Shown here: piece after piece, positions 1 to 7,012 of the stretch
How the letters are laid out: each line of letters starts with the position of its first letter
Position numbering within the stretch: the first letter of the stretch is position 1
Source: Deltaproteobacteria bacterium
Lineage (GTDB): Bacteria > Desulfobacterota > Desulfobulbia > Desulfobulbales > SURF-16
Length of the DNA: 10,365 nt
Assembly: GCA_029939635.1 (NCBI GenBank)
Contig: JAOZSN010000106.1
Span: forward strand, 1-10,365
Reading direction: 5' to 3'
Made by a program: the position numbers and the translations under genes
Notes under the pieces: model-generated
What the model saw: the letters and a program-made list of their open reading frames with translations, nothing else
The model's database searches: none
What the model was told of the DNA's origin: nothing

Positions 1-1533
1 CTCCCCTTCCATCTCCTCAGGTACTGGAAGGTCGAGAAGATGCAGAATGGTGGGAGCAATATCCTTTAAGGCACCACCAAGGTGCAAATTTGCACCTTGG
101 TGCTTGTCATCAATAAGGATGAAGGGTACCTGGTTCAGGGTATGGGCGGTGTATGGCTCATCATTATCAACATCATACATGATATCCGAGTTGCCATGAT
201 CGGCGGTGATTAAAACCGTGCCACCCATCTCCTGCACCTTGGCCACCAGCCGGCCCATACAGCTATCAACCGTCTCACAGGCGGCAATGGCGGCGGGTAG
301 TATACCGGTGTGGCCAACCATATCGGCATTAGCAAAATTAAGGACAACCAGATCAAAACGTCCGGAATCAAGCTGCTCTAAGAGACGCTCGGTTACCTCT
401 GGGGCTGACATGGCCGGCTTTTCATCATAGGTGGCCACATCACGGGGAGAATCAACCAGCACCCGCTCCTCTAAGGGAAAGGGTTCCTCCCGCCCACCAT
501 TAAAGAAAAAGGTAACATGGGCATATTTTTCGGTCTCAGCAATACGTAGCTGCTGCAGTCCATGCGTACTCACCTCCTCGCCCAGGATACGCTCTAGGGA
601 GGTGGGAGGAAAAACAATGGGCAACTCAAAAGCGGCATCATACTGGGTCATCATGACGTACTGCTTTAATTGCGGACGATGTGGCACGGCAAAGCCATCA
701 AAATCAGACATAGTAAAGGCACGGGTTAACTCACGAGCCCGATCAGCTCTAAAATTAAAAAAGAGCAGACCGTCACCATCGTTAATAGTGGCAATGGGTT
801 GATCATCCTGACATAAGACCACCGGTTTGATAAACTCATCAGTCTCATCATGAGAGTAGGCGGATTCCATAGCCAGAACCGGATCAGCGCCGGCCATAAC
901 ACCCTCCCCTGCCACCATGGCCTGCCAGGCCTTTTCCACCCGCTCCCAGCGGGTATCACGATCCATGGCCCAGTAGCGTCCCGCAATGGTCGCCACCTGA
1001 CCTCCACTAATATCAGCCAGGGCGGATACCAGCTGCTCCATGTAGCCCTTGCCACTGCTCGGCGGCGTATCACGGCCATCCATAAAGGCATGGATATAGA
1101 CACGGGACAATCCCTTTTCTACAGCCATACGTACCAGGGCAATGAGATGATCAATATGACTATGCACCCCACCGTCAGAAAGCAAGCCCAGCAGGTGCAA
1201 GGCTGCACCGCTTTGTTTCAGGTCCTCAATAAGGTCAACCAGCACTGTGTTGTTAGTTAACTCGCCACTGGCCACGGCTCGATTGATCCGGCTAAAATCC
1301 TGATAGACCACGCGCCCGGCACCGATATTGAGATGGCCAACCTCAGAATTACCCATCTGGCCTTCCGGCAATCCCACCGCGCCATTATGGGCAAGCAGGG
1401 TGGTAGCGGGATACTCTTTACTCCACCTATCCATATTGGGCGTATTGGCCATGTGGATAGCATTGGTTTCAGTGCTTTCCCCTACCCCCCATCCATCAAG
1501 GATAGCCAGCAGTACAGGAGACTTTTTACTCAC
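1..1533 (-). CDS. gpmI: 2,3-bisphosphoglycerate-independent phosphoglycerate mutase, 3'-truncated by the window edge
   Basis: Interconverts 3- and 2-phosphoglycerate in glycolysis/gluconeogenesis in the cytoplasm, using two Mn ions and a phosphoserine intermediate. The minus-strand frame is open for 511 codons from GTG at 1533 to base 1 with no stop. Family landmarks seen: ILDGWG near residue 11 (metal ligand Asp13), MGNSEVGH with the phosphorylated Ser63, DGRDTPP at 152-158, FRADRAR at 261-267, NADMVGHTG at 402-410 (Asp404, His408), ADHGN at 444-448 and AHT at 463-465. GpmI proteins are usually about 510-515 aa and the visible end PEEMEGE matches the family C-terminus, so only a few residues are missing. 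The GTG start is chosen because GGAGGT lies 5 nt upstream (1539-1544) and the GTG overlaps the rsfS stop, indicating translational coupling. Codons 478-487 are written as a perfect palindrome (see the repeat at 75-102). Confidence 0.96.
   Translation of the reverse strand, partial: MSKKSPVLLAILDGWGVGESTETNAIHMANTPNMDRWSKEYPATTLLAHNGAVGLPEGQMGNSEVGHLNIGAGRVVYQDFSRINRAVASGELTNNTVLVDLIEDLKQSGAALHLLGLLSDGGVHSHIDHLIALVRMAVEKGLSRVYIHAFMDGRDTPPSSGKGYMEQLVSALADISGGQVATIAGRYWAMDRDTRWERVEKAWQAMVAGEGVMAGADPVLAMESAYSHDETDEFIKPVVLCQDDQPIATINDGDGLLFFNFRADRARELTRAFTMSDFDGFAVPHRPQLKQYVMMTQYDAAFELPIVFPPTSLERILGEEVSTHGLQQLRIAETEKYAHVTFFFNGGREEPFPLEERVLVDSPRDVATYDEKPAMSAPEVTERLLEQLDSGRFDLVVLNFANADMVGHTGILPAAIAACETVDSCMGRLVAKVQEMGGTVLITADHGNSDIMYDVDNDEPYTAHTLNQVPFILIDDKHQGANLHLGGALKDIAPTILHLLDLPVPEEMEGE
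75..102. repeat. Perfect 28-bp palindrome inside gpmI
   Basis: Bases 75-88 are the exact reverse complement of 89-102, with AAATTT at the centre and no unpaired loop. On the gpmI strand it encodes His478 to Gly486 (HQGANLHLG) plus one further base. This segment has the length expected for GpmI, so the palindrome seems to replace ordinary codons rather than to be an insertion. The DNA could form a cruciform, and the mRNA a strong hairpin about 100 nt before the 3' end of gpmI. There is no T-run after it, so it is not a standard intrinsic terminator. Confidence 0.95.
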
Positions 1534-1909
1534 TGTCTACCTCCACCCGTGGAGCATCATGCCACAACCCTTCAAGATCATAAAAACCACGGGACTCGTG
1601 ATAAAAAATATGAACAATAACATCGTCATAATCGAGCAAAACCCAATGCCCCTCACTCAAGCCTTCGCAATTATTGGCATTAAGACGCTTTTGGCGTACA
1701 GTCTGACCGACTGCTTCAGCCAGGCCTTGCACATGACGGGTGGAGCGACCACTCATGATGACAAAATAATCAGCAAACGAGGAGATTTCGCGAACATCAA
1801 GGATGACGAGATCCTCAGCCTTCTTAGCCAAGGCAGCTCTGCTTAAAAGTTGCGCTTTCTTCAGGCTTGAAATATCTTCCAGTGAGGTGTGAACAGGACG
1901 TATAGTCAT
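1526..1909 (-). CDS. rsfS: Ribosomal silencing factor RsfS (Iojap/DUF143 family)
   Basis: Binds ribosomal protein uL14 on the 50S subunit and blocks joining of the subunits, lowering translation when nutrients are scarce. The 127-aa product carries the family core: KKAEDLVILDVR at about 29-40, SSFADYFVIMSG at 43-54, and WVLLDYDDVIVHIF at 89-102 followed by FYDLEGLWHDAP at 109-120. There is a somewhat long N-terminal lead of about 20 residues before the conserved helix. The ATG at 1909 has no clear Shine-Dalgarno sequence, so a slightly different start is possible. Its 3' end overlaps the gpmI start by 8 nt, the rsfS-gpmI order familiar from deltaproteobacteria. The usual upstream partner nadD is absent here; an ABHD14-like hydrolase lies upstream instead. 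Confidence 0.95.
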   Translation of the reverse strand: MTIRPVHTSLEDISSLKKAQLLSRAALAKKAEDLVILDVREISSFADYFVIMSGRSTRHVQGLAEAVGQTVRQKRLNANNCEGLSEGHWVLLDYDDVIVHIFYHESRGFYDLEGLWHDAPRVEVDSE

Positions 1910-1963
1910 AGGGCTAGTGCCGTTTGTTTAGGTGTTAGGAACAAAGGTATAGTTACAAGAAAT

Positions 1964-1991
1964 AGTATATAGGTACATACTGAAAGAGCAA
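1964..1991 (-). promoter_or_regulatory. Possible sigma-70 promoter for rsfS-gpmI
   Basis: On the minus strand, TTGCTC (1986-1991) and TATACT (1964-1969) are separated by 16 bp, about 55 nt upstream of the rsfS start, in the AT-rich 168-nt gap after the hydrolase gene. The -10 match is good and the -35 partial. This is a pattern match only. Confidence 0.35.
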
Positions 1992-2077
1992 AGAATAAAT
2001 CATCTGACACTAACAACCCAGGTAATAATTCTCCATGGGTAGTCAAATCTCCAAAATCGGAAAAGTTCACCAGTGCC

Positions 2078-2671
2078 TTAGATACCAAAATTTTCTGCTA
2101 GAAAACTGGTCAACTCCCAATGCCAGATATCTGGCTGCTCAAGATAGCAGGGATGGGGAGCCCCGTCGATTATTACCATATGACTGGAATCAATAGATTT
2201 ATCAAGCAAATGGCCATTACTTATAGGAGAGATAGCATCCTCGCCGCCCCAGACAATGAGGGTAGGCAGCATAATCTCAGCAAGCCTCTCCTTATTTTCC
2301 TCAACTCCCACGGCCCCAACCAGCACCAAGCCACGGAGCAACTCCGGATTGGCCAGGGAAAATTCCAGGCTTACCCGGCCACCCATGGACGGCCCGACAA
2401 GGATAGTATTCTGCAGTTTTTTATTAATGATAAACTGTTTAACCACCTTAAGGGGAGAGACATCAGACTCGGGAGACTGACCAAACCCAGGGAGATCAAG
2501 GGCTGTAGCCCGAAAGCCCTCAGCAGCCATCTTATCCAAAGTGCCAAGTTCCTGCCAGGTGGCAGCATTAAACTTCATGCCGTGTAAAAAGAGGAGATCG
2601 GCCTTACCGGCCTCACCCGCCTGTAGATAATGAAGCTGACAATCGCCAATTTTTTCAACTGTATCAAGCAT
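2078..2671 (-). CDS. Small alpha/beta hydrolase resembling ABHD14 / CCG1-interacting factor B
   Basis: This 197-aa product is a cap-less alpha/beta-hydrolase. Landmarks are LFLHG at 27-31 (oxyanion loop), the nucleophile elbow GPSMGG at 93-98 with Ser95, an acid Asp145 in WGGEDAIS, and His173 in GAPHPCYLEQPDIWH. The unusual segments FNAATWQELGTLDKMAAEGF and HPCYL-x2-P-x2-W closely resemble the vertebrate ABHD14A/B proteins as I remember them, more than haloalkane dehalogenase or MhpC types. Human ABHD14B has been described as a CoA-dependent lysine deacetylase; whether that activity applies here is unknown. The ATG at 2671 is preceded by AAAGG at a 7-nt spacing (2679-2683). It reads in the same direction as rsfS-gpmI but is separated from rsfS by 168 nt, so it may be a separate unit. 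No signal peptide is visible, so it is probably cytoplasmic. Confidence 0.88.
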   Translation of the reverse strand: MLDTVEKIGDCQLHYLQAGEAGKADLLFLHGMKFNAATWQELGTLDKMAAEGFRATALDLPGFGQSPESDVSPLKVVKQFIINKKLQNTILVGPSMGGRVSLEFSLANPELLRGLVLVGAVGVEENKERLAEIMLPTLIVWGGEDAISPISNGHLLDKSIDSSHMVIIDGAPHPCYLEQPDIWHWELTSFLAENFGI

Positions 2672-2964
2672 GGAAAAACCTTTATCCTAAAATTAATGAT
2701 ACCGACTAAAATTTATATTTAGGTTCGAAATATGTGAGAGGAAAGTTAGCAATGCTAAAAAGTGACATATGTAGTCAATTTTTCCTTGTCCGTCCACAAA
2801 GAAAGAGGCATAACTGCCATAGTTCGTTTGACATCTAGAGCTATTCGAGTATAATTTCTCGACTTTTTTTAAATATACGTATACTCCCACATTATTCCCA
2901 TATATTATCCCATCTTTTTCCCGCAACCTAGCCAGAAAAAGTATTTTTCAAGGAGCTGTTCTAC
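2672..2964. other. Divergent intergenic region between the hydrolase gene and secDF
   Basis: This 293-nt AT-rich stretch separates two divergent genes. It holds the consensus-like promoter at 2828-2855, a 10-bp palindrome TATACGTATA at 2874-2883, the hydrolase ribosome binding site (2679-2683) and the secDF ribosome binding site (2950-2955). A 77-codon minus-strand frame starting at a TTG (2693-2926) has no recognisable family and is not called. The secDF 5' leader would be about 100 nt if the promoter is used. Confidence 0.7.
2828..2855 (+). promoter_or_regulatory. Consensus sigma-70 promoter driving secDF
   Basis: Both hexamers are perfect consensus: TTGACA at 2828-2833 and TATAAT at 2850-2855, with a 16-bp spacer. 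The -10 box sits inside a 5-bp inverted repeat (TCGAG at 2845-2849 and CTCGA at 2858-2862), which could be a repressor site or chance. It lies 109 nt upstream of the secDF ATG and points towards it. Confidence 0.7.
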
Positions 2965-5511
2965 ATGAATAAGAGTCTGAAATGGAAGATTATCTTCCTC
3001 ATCTTTCTTATTGGCTATGGTGCCATCACCCTGATGCCGTCAGTCACCTCAGGATTGCCAAGCTGGTGGACAAATTATTTGGCCCCCGAGGGTCTGCGTA
3101 AGGGTCTTGATTTACAGGGCGGTATGCATGTGGTCCTTAAGGTCAATCTCGACAAGGCCATTGAGAACTCCCTTAATTTTGCCAGTGACGACCTAAAGAG
3201 CCAACTTAAGGATAAAAAAATAACCGTGGTCAAGATGCCATCTGGCGACAACCACACGGTATTATTTACCCTGCCAAACAAAAGCACCCTCGAGGAAATA
3301 CAATCCATAGTTAAGGATGATTTCCCCAACCTGCGCCTAGAGACCAAAACAGATGGCGACTTTCCCCGCCTGTTCCTGACCTTAAGCGATGAGCGTATTG
3401 ATTTTATCAATAATAATGCCGTCAACCAGTCCTTAGAGATCATTCGTAATCGTATTGATCAATTCGGTGTTACCGAGCCGGTTATTCTCCGCCAAGGTGC
3501 CGACGAGGTCATTGTCCAGCTCCCCGGTGTTAAAGACCCATCTAGAGCTAAGGGACTCATCGGCAAAACGGCCCAACTCCAATTCAAGCTGGTGGATGGC
3601 CCTGGCACCGCGACTCTGCCGGGCCTTATTGACCAACTTATCGCCACTGGCCAGTGGCAAAAAAACAGTGGTGATCGCTTAAAAATTAACACCCTGCTGG
3701 CCCACCAGTTACCGGAAGAGACAGAGATCTATTTTGAAAAAGAGATCATAGCCGAAACCGGGGCGGAAAAACTTATTCCCCTGCTCCTCAATACCCAGGT
3801 GTTAATGACTGGTGAGATGGTTAAGGATGCCTCCGTGCGTATCGGTGGCAATTTCAACGAGCCGTACGTCAGCTTGGATCTTACCGGCCGAGGGGGCAAG
3901 GTATTTGGTGATATCACCGGCAAATATATCCATCACCGCTTGGCCATTGTCCTCGACAACGTGGTACGCTCTGCCCCCAATATTCAGTCCAAGATCCTTG
4001 GCGGCAGTGCCATGATCACCGGTAACTTCAGCTATGATGATGCCAATGATCTGGCCATTGTCCTCCGCGTCGGTGCCCTGCCAGCTCCGGTGGACATTGT
4101 TCAAGAAATGACGGTTGGAGCCTCACTAGGCGATGACTCCATCAAGAAAGGCATCTCCTCGGGCCTGTTTGGCACAGCATTAGTGCTGCTCTTCATGGTC
4201 TTTTACTACCGACTGTCCGGTGTTATCGCCACAGCTGCCCTGGTGCTTAACATTGTCTTTGTCTTTACCGGTCTGGCAGTAATGCAGGCCACCCTGACCC
4301 TACCCGGCATTGCGGGCATCATTCTCTCCATTGGTATGGCGGTGGACTCCAACGTCCTCATCTTTGAGAGGATGCGTGAAGAATTTGGTATGGGCAAGTC
4401 TACCCGCTCGGCAGTGGAAGGCGGCTATGGCAAGGCATTCTCCACCATTGTTGACTCCCAGGTAACCACCCTTATTACCGCCCTGGCCCTCTTCCTCTTT
4501 GGCACAGGCCCCATTAAAGGTTTTGCTGTCACCCTTTCCTTAGGTGTCACCTTCAACCTCTTCACCACCCTTTTTGCTACCCGCCTAGTCTATGATGTCC
4601 TTTATGACCGCCGCAAATTACGGCCCATCGCCTTCTTTGAGATTTTCAAACGTCCCAATATTGACTATCTCACCTTACGCAAAATAACCTTTAGCATCTC
4701 CGCTATTCTCGTCCTCACAGGTCTCTTTGCCACCATGCAAATCATGCGCGGCCAAGGCAACCTTGGCGTTGACTTTGCCGGTGGTGCCATGCTGCAGTAT
4801 AAGGCAGATAAAGAGTTTCAGCTGGCTGATGTGCGCAAGATTCTCAAAGACTATGATCTGCAACCTGTTTCAGGCGAGAACCGTCTCATTGTGAAGATCA
4901 AAAGATCTGAAACCGTGGTGGGTGATGACGCCATTATTGTCGGCGCCCTGCTAGCCGATAACCTACCCGGCACCACCTTCACCATGGAGAGCCAGACAGA
5001 GATCGGTTCTTCGGTGAGTAGTATGTTGCGCACCAAGGCTATCCAGGCCATATTCATCTCACTTATTGGTGTTATTTGCTACCTGGCCCTGCGCTTTGAC
5101 TTAAGTTTTGGCTTTGCCGCTGCCGTTGCCACCTTCCACGATGTCCTGGCCGTGCTGGGCATCTGCTATATCATGAATGTGGAAATCACCCTACTCATTG
5201 TCACGGCCCTGCTTACCCTGGCCGGCTATTCCCTTAATGACTCGGTGGTAGTTTTTGATCGTATCCGTGAAAATATGCACAAGGATAACAAGGAGGGCTT
5301 TGATAAGGTGATCAATGGTTCGATTAATGATGTCTTAAGCCGGACATTTGTCACCTCCCTGACCTCAGCAATGGTACTGGTAGCCCTCTTTCTCCTCGGC
5401 GGCTCAGTAATCCACGACTTTTCCTTTGCCTTGCTCGCCGGTGTTGTTGTTGGTACCTATTCGTCAATCTTTGTGGCCAGCCCACTCCTTTACATCTGGC
5501 GGAAGAACTAA
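2965..5511 (+). CDS. secDF: Fused protein translocase subunit SecDF
   Basis: Membrane component of the Sec export machinery that uses the proton gradient to pull translocating proteins through SecYEG on the periplasmic side. The 848-aa product joins SecD and SecF in one chain. SecD part: TM1 at about 9-25, RKGLDLQGG at 45-53, a large periplasmic P1 region with RNRIDQFGVTEP at 161-172, then TM helices from about 396. These include GMAVDSNVLIFERMREE at 457-473, where Asp461 is the expected proton-path acid. SecF part: TM at about 572-592, GVDFAGG at 601-607, RFDLSFGFAA at 710-719, and GYSLNDSVVVFDRIREN at 754-770 with Asp759 and Asp765. The fusion joint lies near residues 545-570. AAGGAG at 2950-2955 supports the ATG. 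No yajC lies upstream, unlike many secD loci. Two genes follow after 3-4 nt gaps, so secDF probably heads an operon. Confidence 0.96.
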   Translation: MNKSLKWKIIFLIFLIGYGAITLMPSVTSGLPSWWTNYLAPEGLRKGLDLQGGMHVVLKVNLDKAIENSLNFASDDLKSQLKDKKITVVKMPSGDNHTVLFTLPNKSTLEEIQSIVKDDFPNLRLETKTDGDFPRLFLTLSDERIDFINNNAVNQSLEIIRNRIDQFGVTEPVILRQGADEVIVQLPGVKDPSRAKGLIGKTAQLQFKLVDGPGTATLPGLIDQLIATGQWQKNSGDRLKINTLLAHQLPEETEIYFEKEIIAETGAEKLIPLLLNTQVLMTGEMVKDASVRIGGNFNEPYVSLDLTGRGGKVFGDITGKYIHHRLAIVLDNVVRSAPNIQSKILGGSAMITGNFSYDDANDLAIVLRVGALPAPVDIVQEMTVGASLGDDSIKKGISSGLFGTALVLLFMVFYYRLSGVIATAALVLNIVFVFTGLAVMQATLTLPGIAGIILSIGMAVDSNVLIFERMREEFGMGKSTRSAVEGGYGKAFSTIVDSQVTTLITALALFLFGTGPIKGFAVTLSLGVTFNLFTTLFATRLVYDVLYDRRKLRPIAFFEIFKRPNIDYLTLRKITFSISAILVLTGLFATMQIMRGQGNLGVDFAGGAMLQYKADKEFQLADVRKILKDYDLQPVSGENRLIVKIKRSETVVGDDAIIVGALLADNLPGTTFTMESQTEIGSSVSSMLRTKAIQAIFISLIGVICYLALRFDLSFGFAAAVATFHDVLAVLGICYIMNVEITLLIVTALLTLAGYSLNDSVVVFDRIRENMHKDNKEGFDKVINGSINDVLSRTFVTSLTSAMVLVALFLLGGSVIHDFSFALLAGVVVGTYSSIFVASPLLYIWRKN
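3643..3658. repeat. Perfect 16-bp palindrome inside secDF
   Basis: GCCACTGG (3643-3650) is followed directly by its reverse complement CCAGTGGC (3651-3658). It lies in the part of the gene encoding the variable periplasmic region of SecD (residues about 227-231). It may be chance; no function is visible. Confidence 0.8.
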
Positions 5512-5514
5512 ACC

Positions 5515-6222
5515 ATGGCTGCAAACAGTTTTCCTGAAAACGTCAGGGACCTTAAAGAAGACGAGTCCTTTGCCTTTGCCTGCCACCCTGGTGTGCCCTG
5601 TTTTAATGAGTGCTGCCGGGAACTGGAACTGGCCTTGACCCCCTATGATGCGCTACGACTGCGCCGCGAATTGCAGATGAACACCTCTGATTTTCTTGAG
5701 CAATATGCCCTGGTAGAATTTGAGGAGGGAGATGTCTTCCCTCGTGTGTATCTGGGCATGGTGGACGATGGCCGAGCCAGCTGTCCCTTTGTCAGTAAAG
5801 AGGGCTGCTCGGTTTATCAGGGGCGCCCCGGCCCTTGCCGTACCTATCCTCTCGGCAGGGCTGCCTATAAAGACCAGAATGGTGAAGTTGCGACCTTCCA
5901 TGTCCTCATTCATGAGGATCACTGCCAGGGTTTTAATGAGTCTGAGCAGCAAACCATTGCCAGCTGGACCACAGGCCAAGGCCTTCAGGACTTTAATCAG
6001 CTCAATGATGCCATGATGACCATCCTCCATCATCCAGAGCTGAAAAAAGGCTTTACCTCCACTAAAGAGCAACGCAATCTCTACCTTGCCTCCCTGTATG
6101 ATTTAGATCATTTCCGCACCCTTGACCATGTAGTAAATAGTGACCAGCTTAGTGACGAAGAGCTTCTATTAGCAGCCATTAACTGGCTACGAATACAACT
6201 CTACGGATTTTTCACGTTCTAA
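5515..6222 (+). CDS. YkgJ-family cysteine cluster protein (putative Zn/Fe-chelating, PF03692 type)
   Basis: This 235-aa soluble protein carries the eight-cysteine pattern of the YkgJ/CxxCxxCC family. The first group is C23-x5-C29-x3-C33-C34 in CHPGVPCFNECC. The second is C90 and C98 in SCPFVSKEGC, C108 in YQGRPGPCRTYPLGR, and C137 further on. Members are thought to bind zinc or an iron-sulfur centre, but the biochemical role is not known; related proteins are common in anaerobic deltaproteobacteria. The C-terminal half (about 140-235) is less conserved and looks helical. The ATG lies 3 nt after the secDF stop, with GGCGGAAG at 5499-5506 inside the secDF end as the likely ribosome binding site, so translation is probably coupled. 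Why it sits with SecDF is unknown. Confidence 0.88.
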   Translation: MAANSFPENVRDLKEDESFAFACHPGVPCFNECCRELELALTPYDALRLRRELQMNTSDFLEQYALVEFEEGDVFPRVYLGMVDDGRASCPFVSKEGCSVYQGRPGPCRTYPLGRAAYKDQNGEVATFHVLIHEDHCQGFNESEQQTIASWTTGQGLQDFNQLNDAMMTILHHPELKKGFTSTKEQRNLYLASLYDLDHFRTLDHVVNSDQLSDEELLLAAINWLRIQLYGFFTF

Positions 6223-6226
6223 AGCC

Positions 6227-6922
6227 ATGACCAGCCTTGTCCTCTCCCCTAGTGCTCCAGCCATTACAACGGAACCTCCTCCCCTTACCTTGGACACCGC
6301 CGCCAAACTCCAGGAAATCGCCGCAACCTATTGTGACTCCCATGGCGGTTGTCACGGCCCTGATCATGCCTTGCGTGTGGAACAGACAGCACTCTTTATT
6401 GGCCGGAGCATGGGGGCCAATCTCGATATCTTAAGTACTGCTGCTATTTTGCACGACATTGGCCGTCACCACGAGACAAAGAGTAGGGGCATGCTGTGCC
6501 ATGCCAGCAAAGGAGCGGACATGGCTGCCGGCATCCTGACAGATTTTAATTTTTCCGCAGAAGATATCAAACAAATTTGTGCGGCAATACGTTGCCATCG
6601 CTTCCGTGGTAATAATATCCCCCAGAGCCTGGAAGAAAAGATCCTCTTTGATGCTGACAAGCTTGACTCCATTGGCGCCATTGGCATTGGCCGAGCCTTT
6701 CTCTTTGCTGGCCAGATTGATGCCAAATTGCATAATGCCAGTATGGACATCAGCGGCACCAAGTCCTACTCCAGCGAAGACACAGCCTACCGCGAATTCA
6801 AGGTCAAGATGTGCAAGGTGAAGGATCGCATGCTTACCCCCTTAGGGTTTCAACTGGCCCAGGAACGACACGACTTCATGGAGATTTTTTTCCAACGCCT
6901 GGAGAGAGAGATATTTGGCTAG
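6227..6922 (+). CDS. HD-domain metal-dependent phosphohydrolase
   Basis: The 231-aa product is an HD-superfamily protein. The metal-binding series H...HD...D is visible: His47 in GPDHALRVE, His76-Asp77 in ILHDIGRHHE, further His at 92 and 124, and Asp142/Asp144 in LFDADKLDSIGAIGIGRAF. That last segment is typical of the small stand-alone YedJ-like HD hydrolases. Such enzymes cleave phosphoesters, often of nucleotides; the substrate cannot be read from the sequence. The first 20 residues are proline- and threonine-rich and not conserved-looking, so the true start could be further in. No clear Shine-Dalgarno precedes the ATG at 6227. It begins 4 nt after the preceding gene's stop, so coupling to the secDF operon is likely. 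Its stop codon is part of a short degenerate tandem repeat. Confidence 0.88.
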   Translation: MTSLVLSPSAPAITTEPPPLTLDTAAKLQEIAATYCDSHGGCHGPDHALRVEQTALFIGRSMGANLDILSTAAILHDIGRHHETKSRGMLCHASKGADMAAGILTDFNFSAEDIKQICAAIRCHRFRGNNIPQSLEEKILFDADKLDSIGAIGIGRAFLFAGQIDAKLHNASMDISGTKSYSSEDTAYREFKVKMCKVKDRMLTPLGFQLAQERHDFMEIFFQRLEREIFG

Positions 6923-6956
6923 TGAAATAATGTAGTGAAAAGTGTAGAGTGAAGAG
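6920..6956 (+). repeat. Three degenerate 12-13 bp tandem repeats between the HD gene and purQ
   Basis: TAGTGAAATAATG (6920-6932), TAGTGAAAAGTG (6933-6944) and TAGAGTGAAGAG (6945-6956) are three imperfect head-to-tail copies. The first supplies the stop codon of the HD gene. The rest of the gap to purQ (6957-7012) is AT-rich, with the purQ ribosome binding site GGAG at 7001-7004 and no convincing promoter or terminator. Confidence 0.7.
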
Positions 6957-7012
6957 ACTTTTTACAAGTACTTTTTTACCCTTAACGATATTTAATAATC
7001 GGAGTTTTTAGC

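Noticed and set aside
850..1846. Plus-strand open frames opposite gpmI and rsfS
   Set aside because: They are antisense to genes with clear family motifs and have no motifs of their own.
1906..2088. A 60-codon minus-strand frame between the hydrolase gene and rsfS
   Set aside because: It starts at a TTG overlapping the hydrolase stop, has no ribosome binding site and no family resemblance, and covers an AT-rich gap that carries a plausible rsfS promoter.
2693..2926. A 77-codon minus-strand frame upstream of secDF
   Set aside because: It begins at a TTG without a ribosome binding site, runs across the secDF promoter region and resembles no family I know.
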